Notes under the pieces: generated by a model | What the model was told of the DNA's origin: nothing | Databases searched by the model: none | Seen by the model: only the letters and a program-made list of their open reading frames with translations | Program-made: the position numbers and the translations under genes | Shown here: piece by piece, positions 1 through 7,292 of the stretch | How positions within the stretch are numbered: the first letter of the stretch is position 1 | Layout of the letters: each line of letters starts with the position of its first letter | Source: Bacteroidales bacterium | GTDB taxonomy: Bacteria > Bacteroidota > Bacteroidia > Bacteroidales > UBA932 | Length of the DNA: 44,611 bases | Assembly: GCA_017455065.1 (NCBI GenBank) | Contig: JAFTBU010000053.1 | Span: forward strand, 1 to 44,611 | Direction: 5' to 3'

Positions 1-225
1 GTTAGTGAACCCCCTCCGCGACACCGGGTTCGCGTACGAAAACCGCCTTTTTTGTTCGTGAACCCCTTCCGTGACCCCGGGTTCGCGTACGAAAACCGCC
101 TTTTTTGTTAGTGAACCCCTTCCGCGACCCTGGGTTCGCGTACGAAAACCGCCTTTTTTGTTCGTGAACCCCTTCCGTGACCCCGGGTTCGCGTACGAAA
201 ACCGGCCTTTTTGTTCGTGAACCCT
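1..225. repeat. Tandem array A, about 4.2 copies of a 53-bp hairpin repeat
   Basis: Four consecutive 53-bp units start at 1, 54, 107 and 160, and a partial fifth unit starts at 213. The first unit begins at the window edge, so the array may extend further left. Each unit boundary carries an imperfect inverted repeat: in the first copy the arms are 29-42 (TTCGCGTACGAAAA) and 48-62, with a short GC-rich loop. In RNA form nearly all positions of the arms pair, allowing G-U wobbles. There is no unique spacer between units, so this is not a CRISPR array. No gene is seen in it. Function unknown. Confidence 0.9.
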
Positions 226-250
226 ACTTATTAACTTGGCGGAGGTACCC

Positions 251-450
251 TTCGGTAGCAAAAAGGGCTGTTTTTGCTACTGAACCCCTGCCCGACTTGA
301 CCTTCGGTAGCAAAAAGGGCTGTTTTTGCTACTGAACCCCTGCCCGACTTGACCTTCGGTAGCAAAAAGGGCTGTTTTTGCGACTGAACCCCCTGGCGGA
401 CCTACCCTTCGGTAGCAAAAAAGCCCGATTTCGCGACCGAACCCCCTAGC
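251..450. repeat. Tandem array B, four copies of a 52-53 bp hairpin repeat
   Basis: Units start at 251, 303, 355 and 408; the first two are almost identical and the last is degenerate. The core forms a hairpin with arms 251-264 (TTCGGTAGCAAAAA) and 271-284 and a 6-nt loop. The hairpin core is 34 nt long, the same as in array A, with the same TTCG start and TGAACCCC end, but the arms between them differ. The array lies just past the stop codon of the minus-strand TPR gene. No coding capacity is believable here. Confidence 0.88.
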
Positions 451-478
451 CGGGCCCACCGAACCCTGGCGGCCCGCC

Positions 479-1684
479 CTATTCCTCCATGAACAGCTCG
501 CCCTTGAGGTAGGCGACGCTCTTGGTGGCGAATTCGTAGCCGTCGGAGCCGGGGCGGGCGACGGCGAGGTAGCGCTCATACCATTGGAGCGCCTGGCGGT
601 AGTCTTTCTTCTGCTCGTAGCAGTAGGCGATGGTGGAGAGGGCAGAGATGAAATTGGGATTGTACCGGTAGGCTTCCTTGTAGTGCTCGATGGCCTGGTC
701 CCAGGAGTTCTGCCTCCCGTAGTAGGCCAATCCGTATTGCTGGTGCAGGCGGGACATTAGCGCGGGGTCGGGCTGTATCATTGCCATGGCCTTTTCCAGC
801 CAGGGACGGACTTCCCCCTCAAAGGAGCGGTAGTTTTCTCTCTTCACGGCGGCGATGGAGTATGCCAGATTGACGTCGCTCGAGTCGATCTGCCAGGCGG
901 CGACGAGCTCTTCCTCGGCCCGCCAGACCCTCTTGGTGCGCCAATACCCTTGGCCCAGGTAGTAATGGATGGCGTAGGAGTCATTGCCAATATCCTGCTG
1001 CCGCTGGAACACTTCCACGGCGGCGTCGTAGTCGCCCCGGCGGTACAGCGCCAGTCCCTTCAGCGGGGCAATGGTGGTATTGTCCGGGTCCTCGGCGAGG
1101 AAGGGCTCGGTGATGGCGATGGCGCCGTCGTAGTCCTCGCCGGTGATGAGGATATTGAAGGCCTTGGCCACCACGGACTCATTCATTGGCCTCAGGGCAA
1201 TGGAGCGGCGGTAGTACCATAGCGCGGAGTCGGGCTGCTCGATCTGGCGGAAGCCGTCGCCGATGTAGCTCACCACCGCGGGGATGGAGTCGAGTTTGAG
1301 GACCTCCCGGCCCGCCTCGATGCTCTGGGGGTAGTCCTTGAGGCGGAAGTACGCCTGCATCAGCCGTATCCGGTAGAGGATGTTCTCCGGCGCACGCGCG
1401 GTCAGCATGAAGTAGGTGCCGGCGGCGCTCTCGTAGTCGCCGCTCTGGAAATGGCAATCCGCCAGCTCCCCCAGCACCGCTTCATCCATTGCCCCCGGCT
1501 GCACCAGCTCCGACAGCATCTCAATGGCATCGTCGGTGCGGTAGATGCTCTTCAGGTACCGCGCCCGCGCCAGCACCGAGTCCCGCTGGGGCGCCTGGGC
1601 GGACGGCGCGGGCGGCTGGATGCCTTGCGCCCCCAGCTGCGCGGCTGTCGCCAGCCACAAAACCAGTAATATCGCTTTTCTCAT
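479..1684 (-). CDS. Secreted tetratricopeptide-repeat protein
   Basis: A protein of about 401 residues with an N-terminal signal peptide (MRKAILLVLWLATAAQLGAQ) followed by TPR helices over nearly its whole length. Typical TPR pairs are visible, such as ALYRRGDYDAAVEVFQ and AYCYEQKKDYRQALQWYERY. The start at 1684 is chosen because the signal peptide begins there; the open frame runs 15 codons further upstream but those residues look non-coding. TPR proteins are scaffolds, so the partner cannot be named from sequence. The gene stands alone, with hairpin-repeat array B directly downstream and the toxin-antitoxin promoter upstream on the other strand. Confidence is high for a secreted TPR protein and low for a specific role. 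Confidence 0.85.
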   Translation of the reverse strand: MRKAILLVLWLATAAQLGAQGIQPPAPSAQAPQRDSVLARARYLKSIYRTDDAIEMLSELVQPGAMDEAVLGELADCHFQSGDYESAAGTYFMLTARAPENILYRIRLMQAYFRLKDYPQSIEAGREVLKLDSIPAVVSYIGDGFRQIEQPDSALWYYRRSIALRPMNESVVAKAFNILITGEDYDGAIAITEPFLAEDPDNTTIAPLKGLALYRRGDYDAAVEVFQRQQDIGNDSYAIHYYLGQGYWRTKRVWRAEEELVAAWQIDSSDVNLAYSIAAVKRENYRSFEGEVRPWLEKAMAMIQPDPALMSRLHQQYGLAYYGRQNSWDQAIEHYKEAYRYNPNFISALSTIAYCYEQKKDYRQALQWYERYLAVARPGSDGYEFATKSVAYLKGELFMEE

Positions 1685-1763
1685 GGTAACTGTTTGTTGG
1701 TCGGTGTGAAGATAGGTATTTTTTAACAAATATCATTTTCCTCTCGAAGGAGAGATTTTCAAA

Positions 1764-1795
1764 TTTGGATACCAAAATGGTATTCATTATATTTG
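1764..1795 (+). promoter_or_regulatory. Promoter and probable operator of the toxin-antitoxin pair
   Basis: A Bacteroidales-type promoter: TTTG at 1764-1767 (-33 element), 20 bp, then TATATTTG at 1788-1795 (-7 element). Between the two boxes lies a perfect inverted repeat, ATACCA (1769-1774), AAA, TGGTAT (1778-1783). Phd/YefM antitoxins autorepress by binding palindromes in their own promoter, and this one sits where a bound dimer would block the sigma factor. The antitoxin ATG follows at 1812. Confidence 0.75.
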
Positions 1796-1811
1796 CAAAA
1801 AAGATATAATT

Positions 1812-2066
1812 ATGACTGTTGTTAGTATTCGTGATTTCAGGGCAAATCAAAGCAAATACCTTGGACTGGCGGCCAGAGGGGAAAGCGTAATCTTGACTTC
1901 CCGTACTGGTAGCTTCAAGATTGTGCCAATAACTGACGATGATAGCCTTGTCAGTAAGAAAGAATTCCTTGCTCGCATTGACGCTGCGCGCAAGAGCATT
2001 GCCGAAGGTTATGGCACTTCGGTCTCGGGGAAAGAGGAGTTGGATTCTTTGCTGGCCAATCTATAG
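1812..2066 (+). CDS. Antitoxin, Phd/YefM family
   Basis: This 84-residue protein matches the Phd/YefM (prevent-host-death) antitoxin family. Its N-terminal part (MTVVSIRDFRANQSKYL, then AARGESVILTSRTGSFKIVPI) is the DNA-binding and dimerisation domain, starting as usual with a short strand and an Arg/Asn-rich helix. The C-terminal third (about residues 48-84), rich in Lys, Glu and Leu, would be the flexible segment that wraps the toxin. The stop codon directly abuts the toxin ATG at 2067, so the two are cotranscribed and probably translationally coupled. Expected function: neutralise the toxin and repress the operon through the palindrome at 1769-1783. The codon composition is less GC-rich than the flanking genes, which suggests horizontal acquisition. 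Confidence 0.88.
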   Translation: MTVVSIRDFRANQSKYLGLAARGESVILTSRTGSFKIVPITDDDSLVSKKEFLARIDAARKSIAEGYGTSVSGKEELDSLLANL

Positions 2067-2339
2067 ATGTATTCACTAGTATTTGCCCCTCAGGCTTTGG
2101 AGGATTTGTCAAAGCTTAAAAGATCAGAACCGGCTGCATTTAAGAAAGCATCAAAATTGCTGGTGGAACTGCAGGAACATCCCAAGACAGGAACGGGCAA
2201 GCCAGAACCGCTCTCCAGTGACAGAACGGGGCAGTGGTCCAGGCGAATATCCCAAAAGCACCGATTGATCTACGAAATAGAAGAGACTGTTGTGAAGGTG
2301 GATGTGCTCTCTGCCTATGGTCATTACGACGATAAATGA
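2067..2339 (+). CDS. Toxin of the Txe/YoeB family (RelE superfamily mRNA interferase)
   Basis: A 90-residue protein with the YoeB/Txe layout: N-terminal helices followed by a four-stranded RNase sheet. Residues equivalent to the YoeB active site are present: Glu47 (GKPEPL), Arg66 (KHRLIYEI), and the C-terminal His86-Tyr87 in the family hallmark GHYDD. The block WSRRISQKHRLIYE (57-70) is also typical. YoeB toxins cut mRNA in the ribosomal A site when the antitoxin is degraded. The gene follows the antitoxin with no gap. Length and all key residues are intact, so it is probably active. It ends right beside a truncated reductase gene on the other strand, which suggests the module inserted there. 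Confidence 0.9.
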   Translation: MYSLVFAPQALEDLSKLKRSEPAAFKKASKLLVELQEHPKTGTGKPEPLSSDRTGQWSRRISQKHRLIYEIEETVVKVDVLSAYGHYDDK

Positions 2340-2498
2340 CCTGTCGGAGGGTATCCGCTTCCCGGCCAGCTCGAACAGCCGGTAAGTCTCGACTTCGACG
2401 TCCCCACCGGCGGACAATGCCCCTTCGGCGAATTTCTTCAGCATGGAGGCCGTGTTCATCGTTTTCCTCGGCCCTCCGTCAATGATGATTTTTTTCAT
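2340..2498 (-). pseudogene. N-terminal remnant of a flavodoxin-fold NAD(P)H-dependent reductase
   Basis: Reading leftward from an ATG at 2498, the first 43 or so residues (MKKIIIDGGPRKTMNTASM, then LKKFAEGALSAGGDVEVETY) match the N-terminus of the FMN-dependent NADPH reductase / flavodoxin-fold family, including the phosphate loop GGPRKTMNT. After RLFEL (about 2370) the similarity stops and the frame runs antisense through the toxin gene. Intact family members are about 180 residues or more, so most of the enzyme is missing. The break coincides with the 3' end of the toxin gene, which suggests that arrival of the toxin-antitoxin module deleted the rest. Confidence 0.7.
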
Positions 2499-2520
2499 TT
2501 TTCCCTTGAGTGAAAAAGCG

Positions 2521-2528
2521 TATATTTG
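2521..2528 (+). promoter_or_regulatory. Candidate -7 element for the small lipoprotein gene
   Basis: TATATTTG matches the Bacteroidales -7 consensus exactly and lies 25 bp before the ATG at 2554. No clear TTTG is seen at the expected -33 spacing, so the promoter may be weak or need an activator. Confidence 0.45.
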
Positions 2529-2553
2529 TTAAGAAACAATAAACTTGTTGCTT

Positions 2554-2937
2554 ATGAAAAGATTTCTTTACATCGCTTTTATCCTTCTTGGAGTAGGACT
2601 CCTGTCATCTTGTGAGAAAAATGGTGGAAGCCGTCTTTCCTTTGAGGGGACGTGGGATGTTGTTAAAACTGAAATGGAAACAGTTCAAGGGGATCGTACA
2701 CCCTGTTGGAATGAGTATGATAAGTTTTTGTTTTCTGATTCAGCCCTTAGTATTTACACAGAAGACCAAGTCTATACATTGGGATATACATACGATAGGG
2801 AGAACGAGACGCTTAATTGGGGGGCGAAATCATTCATCGTTGAAAAACATACATCAAAAGAACTTGTCCTTATTGATGATGCATCCATTTATCACATATG
2901 GGACTATTGGTATGTGGTGACCTTAAAAAAGAGGTAG
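2554..2937 (+). CDS. Small lipoprotein, possibly lipocalin-like
   Basis: About 127 residues. It starts with a lipoprotein signal peptide (MKRFLYIAFILLGVGLLSSC) whose lipobox LSSC predicts cleavage and lipidation at Cys20. The ATG at 2554 is preferred over a TTG three codons upstream because the signal peptide starts with MKR. The mature part is rich in aromatic residues and beta-strand patterns (FEGTWDVVKTEM, KFLFSDSALSIYTEDQVYTL), which resembles the small lipocalin-like lipoproteins common in Bacteroidota, though I cannot place it in a specific family. A candidate promoter lies at 2521. The base composition is more AT-rich than the surrounding housekeeping genes. Function unknown. Confidence 0.75.
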   Translation: MKRFLYIAFILLGVGLLSSCEKNGGSRLSFEGTWDVVKTEMETVQGDRTPCWNEYDKFLFSDSALSIYTEDQVYTLGYTYDRENETLNWGAKSFIVEKHTSKELVLIDDASIYHIWDYWYVVTLKKR

Positions 2938-3018
2938 CTTTCTTTTCCTGATCTTATCTATCTGAATAATAACCGATTCGCTAGGTGGTCAAGACATTTG
3001 CCGACAATAGGCCGATTA

Positions 3019-3112
3019 GCTTTTCTAAAAGTGCCGTTGTGGCTACAATTCACTTTTTCAAAAGTGTTTTTTCTTAATAATTTCGCTTTTCAAAAAGTGT
3101 TTTGTATATTTG
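3019..3112 (+). promoter_or_regulatory. Three-copy repeat with exact 33-bp spacing plus -7 box, upstream of the AAA ATPase
   Basis: Three near-palindromic elements of the form CnCTTTT(T)C-AAAAGTG occur before the ATPase gene. Their AAAAG guanines are at 3031, 3064 and 3097, so the copies are spaced by exactly 33 bp, about three helical turns. The middle copy (3051-3066) is a perfect inverted repeat, CACTTTT-TC-AAAAGTG. The third copy ends next to TATATTTG (3105-3112), a consensus -7 box 19 bp before the ATG at 3132. The spacing on one face of the helix suggests cooperative binding of a regulator; which one is not visible. Confidence 0.65.
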
Positions 3113-3131
3113 CGCCTAGAAAGATACTAAT

Positions 3132-4337
3132 ATGGAACTGACAGATATTCGCCCCATTGTTGAGTTTTACCATAGTAAACTCGCCCAGGTTACGCTGGAT
3201 TTCAAGCGCTACCTTTATCCCCGGATTAACTGGGACTCCCGCGTCATTGGTATCAAGGGAGAGCGTGGCGTAGGTAAAACCACCATGCTTCTGCAGCGGA
3301 TCAAGGAGAAATACAGCAATCCGGATGATACTTTCTACATCTCCCTGGACCATTACTGGTTCGGGACTCATCCGTTGCAGGATCTGATTGAATTCCTTTA
3401 CAAGAGGGGGATAACGGAGTTTTACATTGACGAAGTCCACAAGTATAAAGGGTGGAGCACCATCCTCAAAAACCTCGTTGACCAGTATAAGGATCTCCGG
3501 ATAGTTTATACGGGATCCTCCTTGCTGGAGATCGATAATGCCAAGGTGGATATGTCCCGCCGTCAAACATCTTATACGCTTAAGGGAATGTCTTTCCGGG
3601 AATACCTGGCCTATGAGGACATCCTTCACGTGGATGCGATCTCTTTGGAGAACCTCCTGAAGAATCATATTACCATCTCCATGGAGATTACCTCCAAAAC
3701 CAAGATTCTGGTGGCATTCGAGGCCTATTTGCGCTCGGGTGTATATCCTTTCTACAAAGAAGCAGGCTTGGATTTCTTAGTTCGCCTGAAGGCGGTCGTA
3801 GATACCGTGATTGAAAGCGACCTTCCCGCGGTGGAGAAGATCACCTACGATACCATCGAGAAGTGCAAGAAACTGCTGATGATCATAGCGGAGAATGTTC
3901 CCCTGCAGCCCAATGTGACTCGGTTATCCACCTCTCTCGGTACGACTCGGGATTCCCTGTTGAAACTCCTTTACAATTTGGATAAGGCCGAGATTCTGGA
4001 GCTTCTTACCGTAGAACTCAAGAGCTATAAAAAATTGGTGAATCCAAAGAAGATTTACCTTGGCAACACCAATCTTATGTATGCCCTTTCGCCCAAGATC
4101 GACGTCGGCACACTCCGGGAGACTTTCTTCATCGACCAGCTTTCCGCCGTCGGTACAGTTCAGATGCCACTTAAGGGTGATTTCCTGGTGAATGGGAAAT
4201 ACCTGTTCGAGGTTGGCGGCGAAAGCAAGGAATTCGATCAGATCGCCGGCATCCCCGACAGCTATCTGGCCATTGCCGGCATCGAAACCGGTTATAGCGC
4301 ACGCATCCCTCTGTGGATGTTCGGACTCCTTTATTAA
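3132..4337 (+). CDS. AAA family ATPase with DUF4143 C-terminal region
   Basis: A 401-residue protein of the AAA_14/DUF4143 type. The Walker A motif GERGVGKT is at residues 43-50 and Walker B (FYIDEVHK) at about 97-104; the sensor-like strand IVYTGSS follows. The rest is the helical winged region and a C-terminal DUF4143 segment (NGKYLFEVGGESKEFDQI) that resembles the core of the restriction-endonuclease-like fold seen in this family. These ATPases are widespread, often multicopy and patchy in Bacteroidota; their substrates are poorly known. The gene stands alone under the 33-bp-spaced repeats. Its composition is more AT-rich than the neighbours, in keeping with a mobile or accessory origin. 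Length is normal and the motifs are intact. Confidence 0.85.
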   Translation: MELTDIRPIVEFYHSKLAQVTLDFKRYLYPRINWDSRVIGIKGERGVGKTTMLLQRIKEKYSNPDDTFYISLDHYWFGTHPLQDLIEFLYKRGITEFYIDEVHKYKGWSTILKNLVDQYKDLRIVYTGSSLLEIDNAKVDMSRRQTSYTLKGMSFREYLAYEDILHVDAISLENLLKNHITISMEITSKTKILVAFEAYLRSGVYPFYKEAGLDFLVRLKAVVDTVIESDLPAVEKITYDTIEKCKKLLMIIAENVPLQPNVTRLSTSLGTTRDSLLKLLYNLDKAEILELLTVELKSYKKLVNPKKIYLGNTNLMYALSPKIDVGTLRETFFIDQLSAVGTVQMPLKGDFLVNGKYLFEVGGESKEFDQIAGIPDSYLAIAGIETGYSARIPLWMFGLLY

Positions 4338-4405
4338 CGAAATGTTAGTATACAAGGACTTCCTCTCCCTCAGAAACGGTCCGGGGGAGTTCTAGAGAAT
4401 TTCTC

Positions 4406-7291
4406 TCAGAATACCGTCATATTCCACGCCGCGTTCTGCGCCCTTGAGCTGTGGGCCGCATTCATCTTGCCGAAGTTCCACTTCACCCCAAAGAGGACGT
4501 ACCGGCCCATGATGAGGCGGTAGCTGTCTTCCACGTAGTTGTCCGTGACCGTATGCGTGAGATTGCGCGTCTGGTTCAAGATGTCGTGAACTGTGACACT
4601 CAGGTTGAAAGCGCCGATACTCTTGTTGATTTCTATATTCCACTGCCATTCCGGCTGTCCGTAGCCTTCTGCGTAGCCTTTGTAGAAGAAATAGGAAAGG
4701 TCCGTATTGAACTCATACTCGTGCTTGGTGGTGTAAGAGCCTCTTGCGCCCAATCTGGTATCCAGGGTTTTCATATTGGTGCTCGGATCGAGCGAATACC
4801 GTGAGATGCGGCCGGTGGTTCTGGCTATCATGCTGAACGAATAATGGTCCTGGTTGAATCTTACGCTGATACTTCCCGTGGGAGAAAAGACCTGGGTGTT
4901 GCTTTCTGCAAACCCGCTCTGGCCGCCGTAGAAGCGGCCTCCGTCCGAATCTCCCCAGAATTCGGCCATAAAGCTTGCGTAATCAAATGTATCTTTGTCC
5001 ATTCCGGGGAGGGTCGCCCTGGCTTGATAGCTGACAGACGAATTGATCGTTGCGGAACCGGTGAGGGTAAGTGACCATAACTTCTTGCTGTCAAGCGGGG
5101 TTGTATAGTTCGCAACAAGATTGCCTGTCAAGCGCGGTTTCCGGGAATTCACCGGGACGGAATACAGGATACCGTCCTTATCGTACCAGGTTGCATTGAC
5201 AAGGGGGTTCGTATTCATGGAGCCGTAGAGATACACCATCATATTGGAGAAACGCTCCCTGTTATTTCGCGTCCATTCGGCATTGAAGGACATCTGCGAT
5301 GAAGGCTTCAAATAGACATTACCAACGCTCAGACGGGAAGGGTTTGTAATGCTCAGGGCCGGCAACATCCTGGACTGGGACTGACGGTAGCTGTTACCGG
5401 AAGCCGACAGGGACAAGCGGTCCATATCCTTGCTATAAATGAAACGCAGGGTTGGTACGACATACCAGTTCCATTCGTCTTTTCCGCTTATAGCCTCTAT
5501 GCCGTAACTCTTCGAGTAAGTCTCGTTCAAAGAACCATATACGCGACCGCCAAGGGTAACATAACTCTGCTGACCAAACTTATACTGGGCGGTGAGGTCG
5601 TAGCGCTGCTCAACATAATCCGTGCGGCTTTCGGAAGAGTAGTAATCGTTTCTCCCGGCGGCGTCAAAGGCGTTGCGCACATTGCCCTGACTGCCCGCAA
5701 CACAATAGGCCGATGCAGACAGCGTCCACTTTTCTCCGAAGGACTCCGTAAAGCGCAAGGAACCGCTTATGTGTTTGGAGTTGCCGTCCGAGTCGTAGCG
5801 CATGCTACGGGTGTCTGTTCCGGCAGCGGTTGTGAGTACGGACAATTCTTCGCGCGTTCCGTCATTTGCGCCATATCCGACATCACTGCTTATACTGATG
5901 GAGCGCTGTTTTTTGCCCCAAAGCTCGCGGAAGGTAACATCGGCGTCCAAATCCACCCGATTATTGGAGTTGATTCCGTGAGACGTATTTTCCGACCTGT
6001 TTATCAAAGTGCCGTCCCTGGCTATTTCCGACTGCCCGTTACTTCGTGAATCCGATTTGTTGTAGCTGAAGGCAGGGCGCACGTGAAACCAAACTTTGCC
6101 TTTCTCCTTCTGGAACTCCATGTTGGCATTGGCCGAATGGGCATATTGCTTGCCGCTGTCCTGCGTGGACGAAGAAAGGTCTCCGTCTTCCTGGAAGGTG
6201 GTTCTGTCGGCCTTTGTCCCGGAATCCGTGTCCGAATACTTGTAGTTTACGCTCACCGTTGTCTCCGCATCCTTGATTCGGGAAGTATAGGCATTGACAC
6301 CAACCTGTCCGGCCGTAGAGAGTCCTTGGTTCAGATTGGTGCGCTGGTCTCCGCTCTCATCAATGATGACAACCACGGCATTCGAGTCGTTGATGTTCTG
6401 GCCGTTTGTAATGAGCGTAACCTGATCCTTTTCGGTGTAGGCCGATACCAGCGAATTCCCGCTCCAGAGGAGTCCCCGGTCGTCCCGGAGAGGATTGTCC
6501 TCCCCTTCCTTGGCGAGCGTAGTTCCGCCGTTCAGCCCCACGTTGCCGAACCAGCCCTGCTCGTATTCCTTCTTCAAGGCCACGTCCAGCACCTTTTCCC
6601 TGTTCCCATCCTGGATGCCGGAGGCGCGGGTTTCCTCCGATTCCCGGTCGATGACGCGGATCTTGTCCACCACTGCGGCCGGAAGGTTGTTCAGCGCCGT
6701 ACTCTGATCGTTGAAGAAGAAGGTACGCCCACCCACGGTGAGCTTGTCGATCGCCTGGCCGTTGAACTTCACTTTGCCGTCATCGGTGATTTCCATGCCC
6801 GGCATTCGCTGGAGCAGATCCTTGAGCATGGCATTGGCTCCCACCCGGAACGATGAGGCATTGAATTCCAACGTGTCTTTTTTGAGGACGATGGGATTGC
6901 CCACGTCGGTCACCGTCGCCGCCTGGAGGAACTGTTCGTCCACCTGCAGCCGGATCGTACCCATATCCACACGCTGTTCCCGGAAGTAGCGTTCTTTTAC
7001 AAACGGCTTGTAGCCCATCATCTCCACATGGAAGACGTAACTCCCGTAGGGAACTTCGTCCAGCTTGGCTTCGCCCTTGGCGTCCGTGATCGTAAAATTG
7101 GTGATGGTGGTATCCTTGGACGGAATCACATATACCGAGGCAAAGCCCACCGGCTCATTCGTGAGCGAATCCAGGACCGTGGTCTTGATCTCGCTCATCC
7201 GGCTGGTCATCACATTGTCGTTGAGGATGATTACCTGGGCCTGGGAGGAGATGCCAAGGCACATGAAAACAATTGCGAGAAACCGTTTCAT
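4406..7291 (-). CDS. Outer-membrane beta-barrel protein with carboxypeptidase-regulatory-like and plug domains
   Basis: A 961-residue protein with a signal peptide (MKRFLAIVFMCLGISSQAQ), a carboxypeptidase-D regulatory-like domain (about 35-115, e.g. VDSLTNEPVGFASV-like strands), a TonB-receptor plug-like region (about 135-230, ending in NLPAAVVDKIRVIDRES), and a long beta-barrel to the C-terminal strand. It belongs to the outer-membrane beta-barrel family related to TonB-dependent receptors. It is the last gene of the BlaI / M56-TonB operon, with only one base between the upstream stop (7293) and this ATG (7291). The co-location with a peptidase that ends in a TonB-like domain suggests a dedicated energised or sensing barrel; the ligand is unknown. 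No truncation seen. Confidence 0.85.
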   Translation of the reverse strand: MKRFLAIVFMCLGISSQAQVIILNDNVMTSRMSEIKTTVLDSLTNEPVGFASVYVIPSKDTTITNFTITDAKGEAKLDEVPYGSYVFHVEMMGYKPFVKERYFREQRVDMGTIRLQVDEQFLQAATVTDVGNPIVLKKDTLEFNASSFRVGANAMLKDLLQRMPGMEITDDGKVKFNGQAIDKLTVGGRTFFFNDQSTALNNLPAAVVDKIRVIDRESEETRASGIQDGNREKVLDVALKKEYEQGWFGNVGLNGGTTLAKEGEDNPLRDDRGLLWSGNSLVSAYTEKDQVTLITNGQNINDSNAVVVIIDESGDQRTNLNQGLSTAGQVGVNAYTSRIKDAETTVSVNYKYSDTDSGTKADRTTFQEDGDLSSSTQDSGKQYAHSANANMEFQKEKGKVWFHVRPAFSYNKSDSRSNGQSEIARDGTLINRSENTSHGINSNNRVDLDADVTFRELWGKKQRSISISSDVGYGANDGTREELSVLTTAAGTDTRSMRYDSDGNSKHISGSLRFTESFGEKWTLSASAYCVAGSQGNVRNAFDAAGRNDYYSSESRTDYVEQRYDLTAQYKFGQQSYVTLGGRVYGSLNETYSKSYGIEAISGKDEWNWYVVPTLRFIYSKDMDRLSLSASGNSYRQSQSRMLPALSITNPSRLSVGNVYLKPSSQMSFNAEWTRNNRERFSNMMVYLYGSMNTNPLVNATWYDKDGILYSVPVNSRKPRLTGNLVANYTTPLDSKKLWSLTLTGSATINSSVSYQARATLPGMDKDTFDYASFMAEFWGDSDGGRFYGGQSGFAESNTQVFSPTGSISVRFNQDHYSFSMIARTTGRISRYSLDPSTNMKTLDTRLGARGSYTTKHEYEFNTDLSYFFYKGYAEGYGQPEWQWNIEINKSIGAFNLSVTVHDILNQTRNLTHTVTDNYVEDSYRLIMGRYVLFGVKWNFGKMNAAHSSRAQNAAWNMTVF

Positions 7292-7292
7292 T

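Noticed and set aside
1-450. CRISPR array
   Set aside because: Units are direct repeats of 52-53 bp without unique spacers, and no cas gene is visible.
277-579. A 100-codon minus-strand frame across the hairpin repeats
   Set aside because: Its translation follows the repeat period and overlaps the TPR gene; it has no independent support.
479-4337. Insertion sequence or prophage in the accessory segment
   Set aside because: No transposase, integrase or phage structural gene, and no terminal inverted repeats were found.
4374-4390. Hairpin between the convergent ATPase and barrel genes as a terminator
   Set aside because: Only a 5-bp stem (CTCCC/GGGAG) and no T-run.
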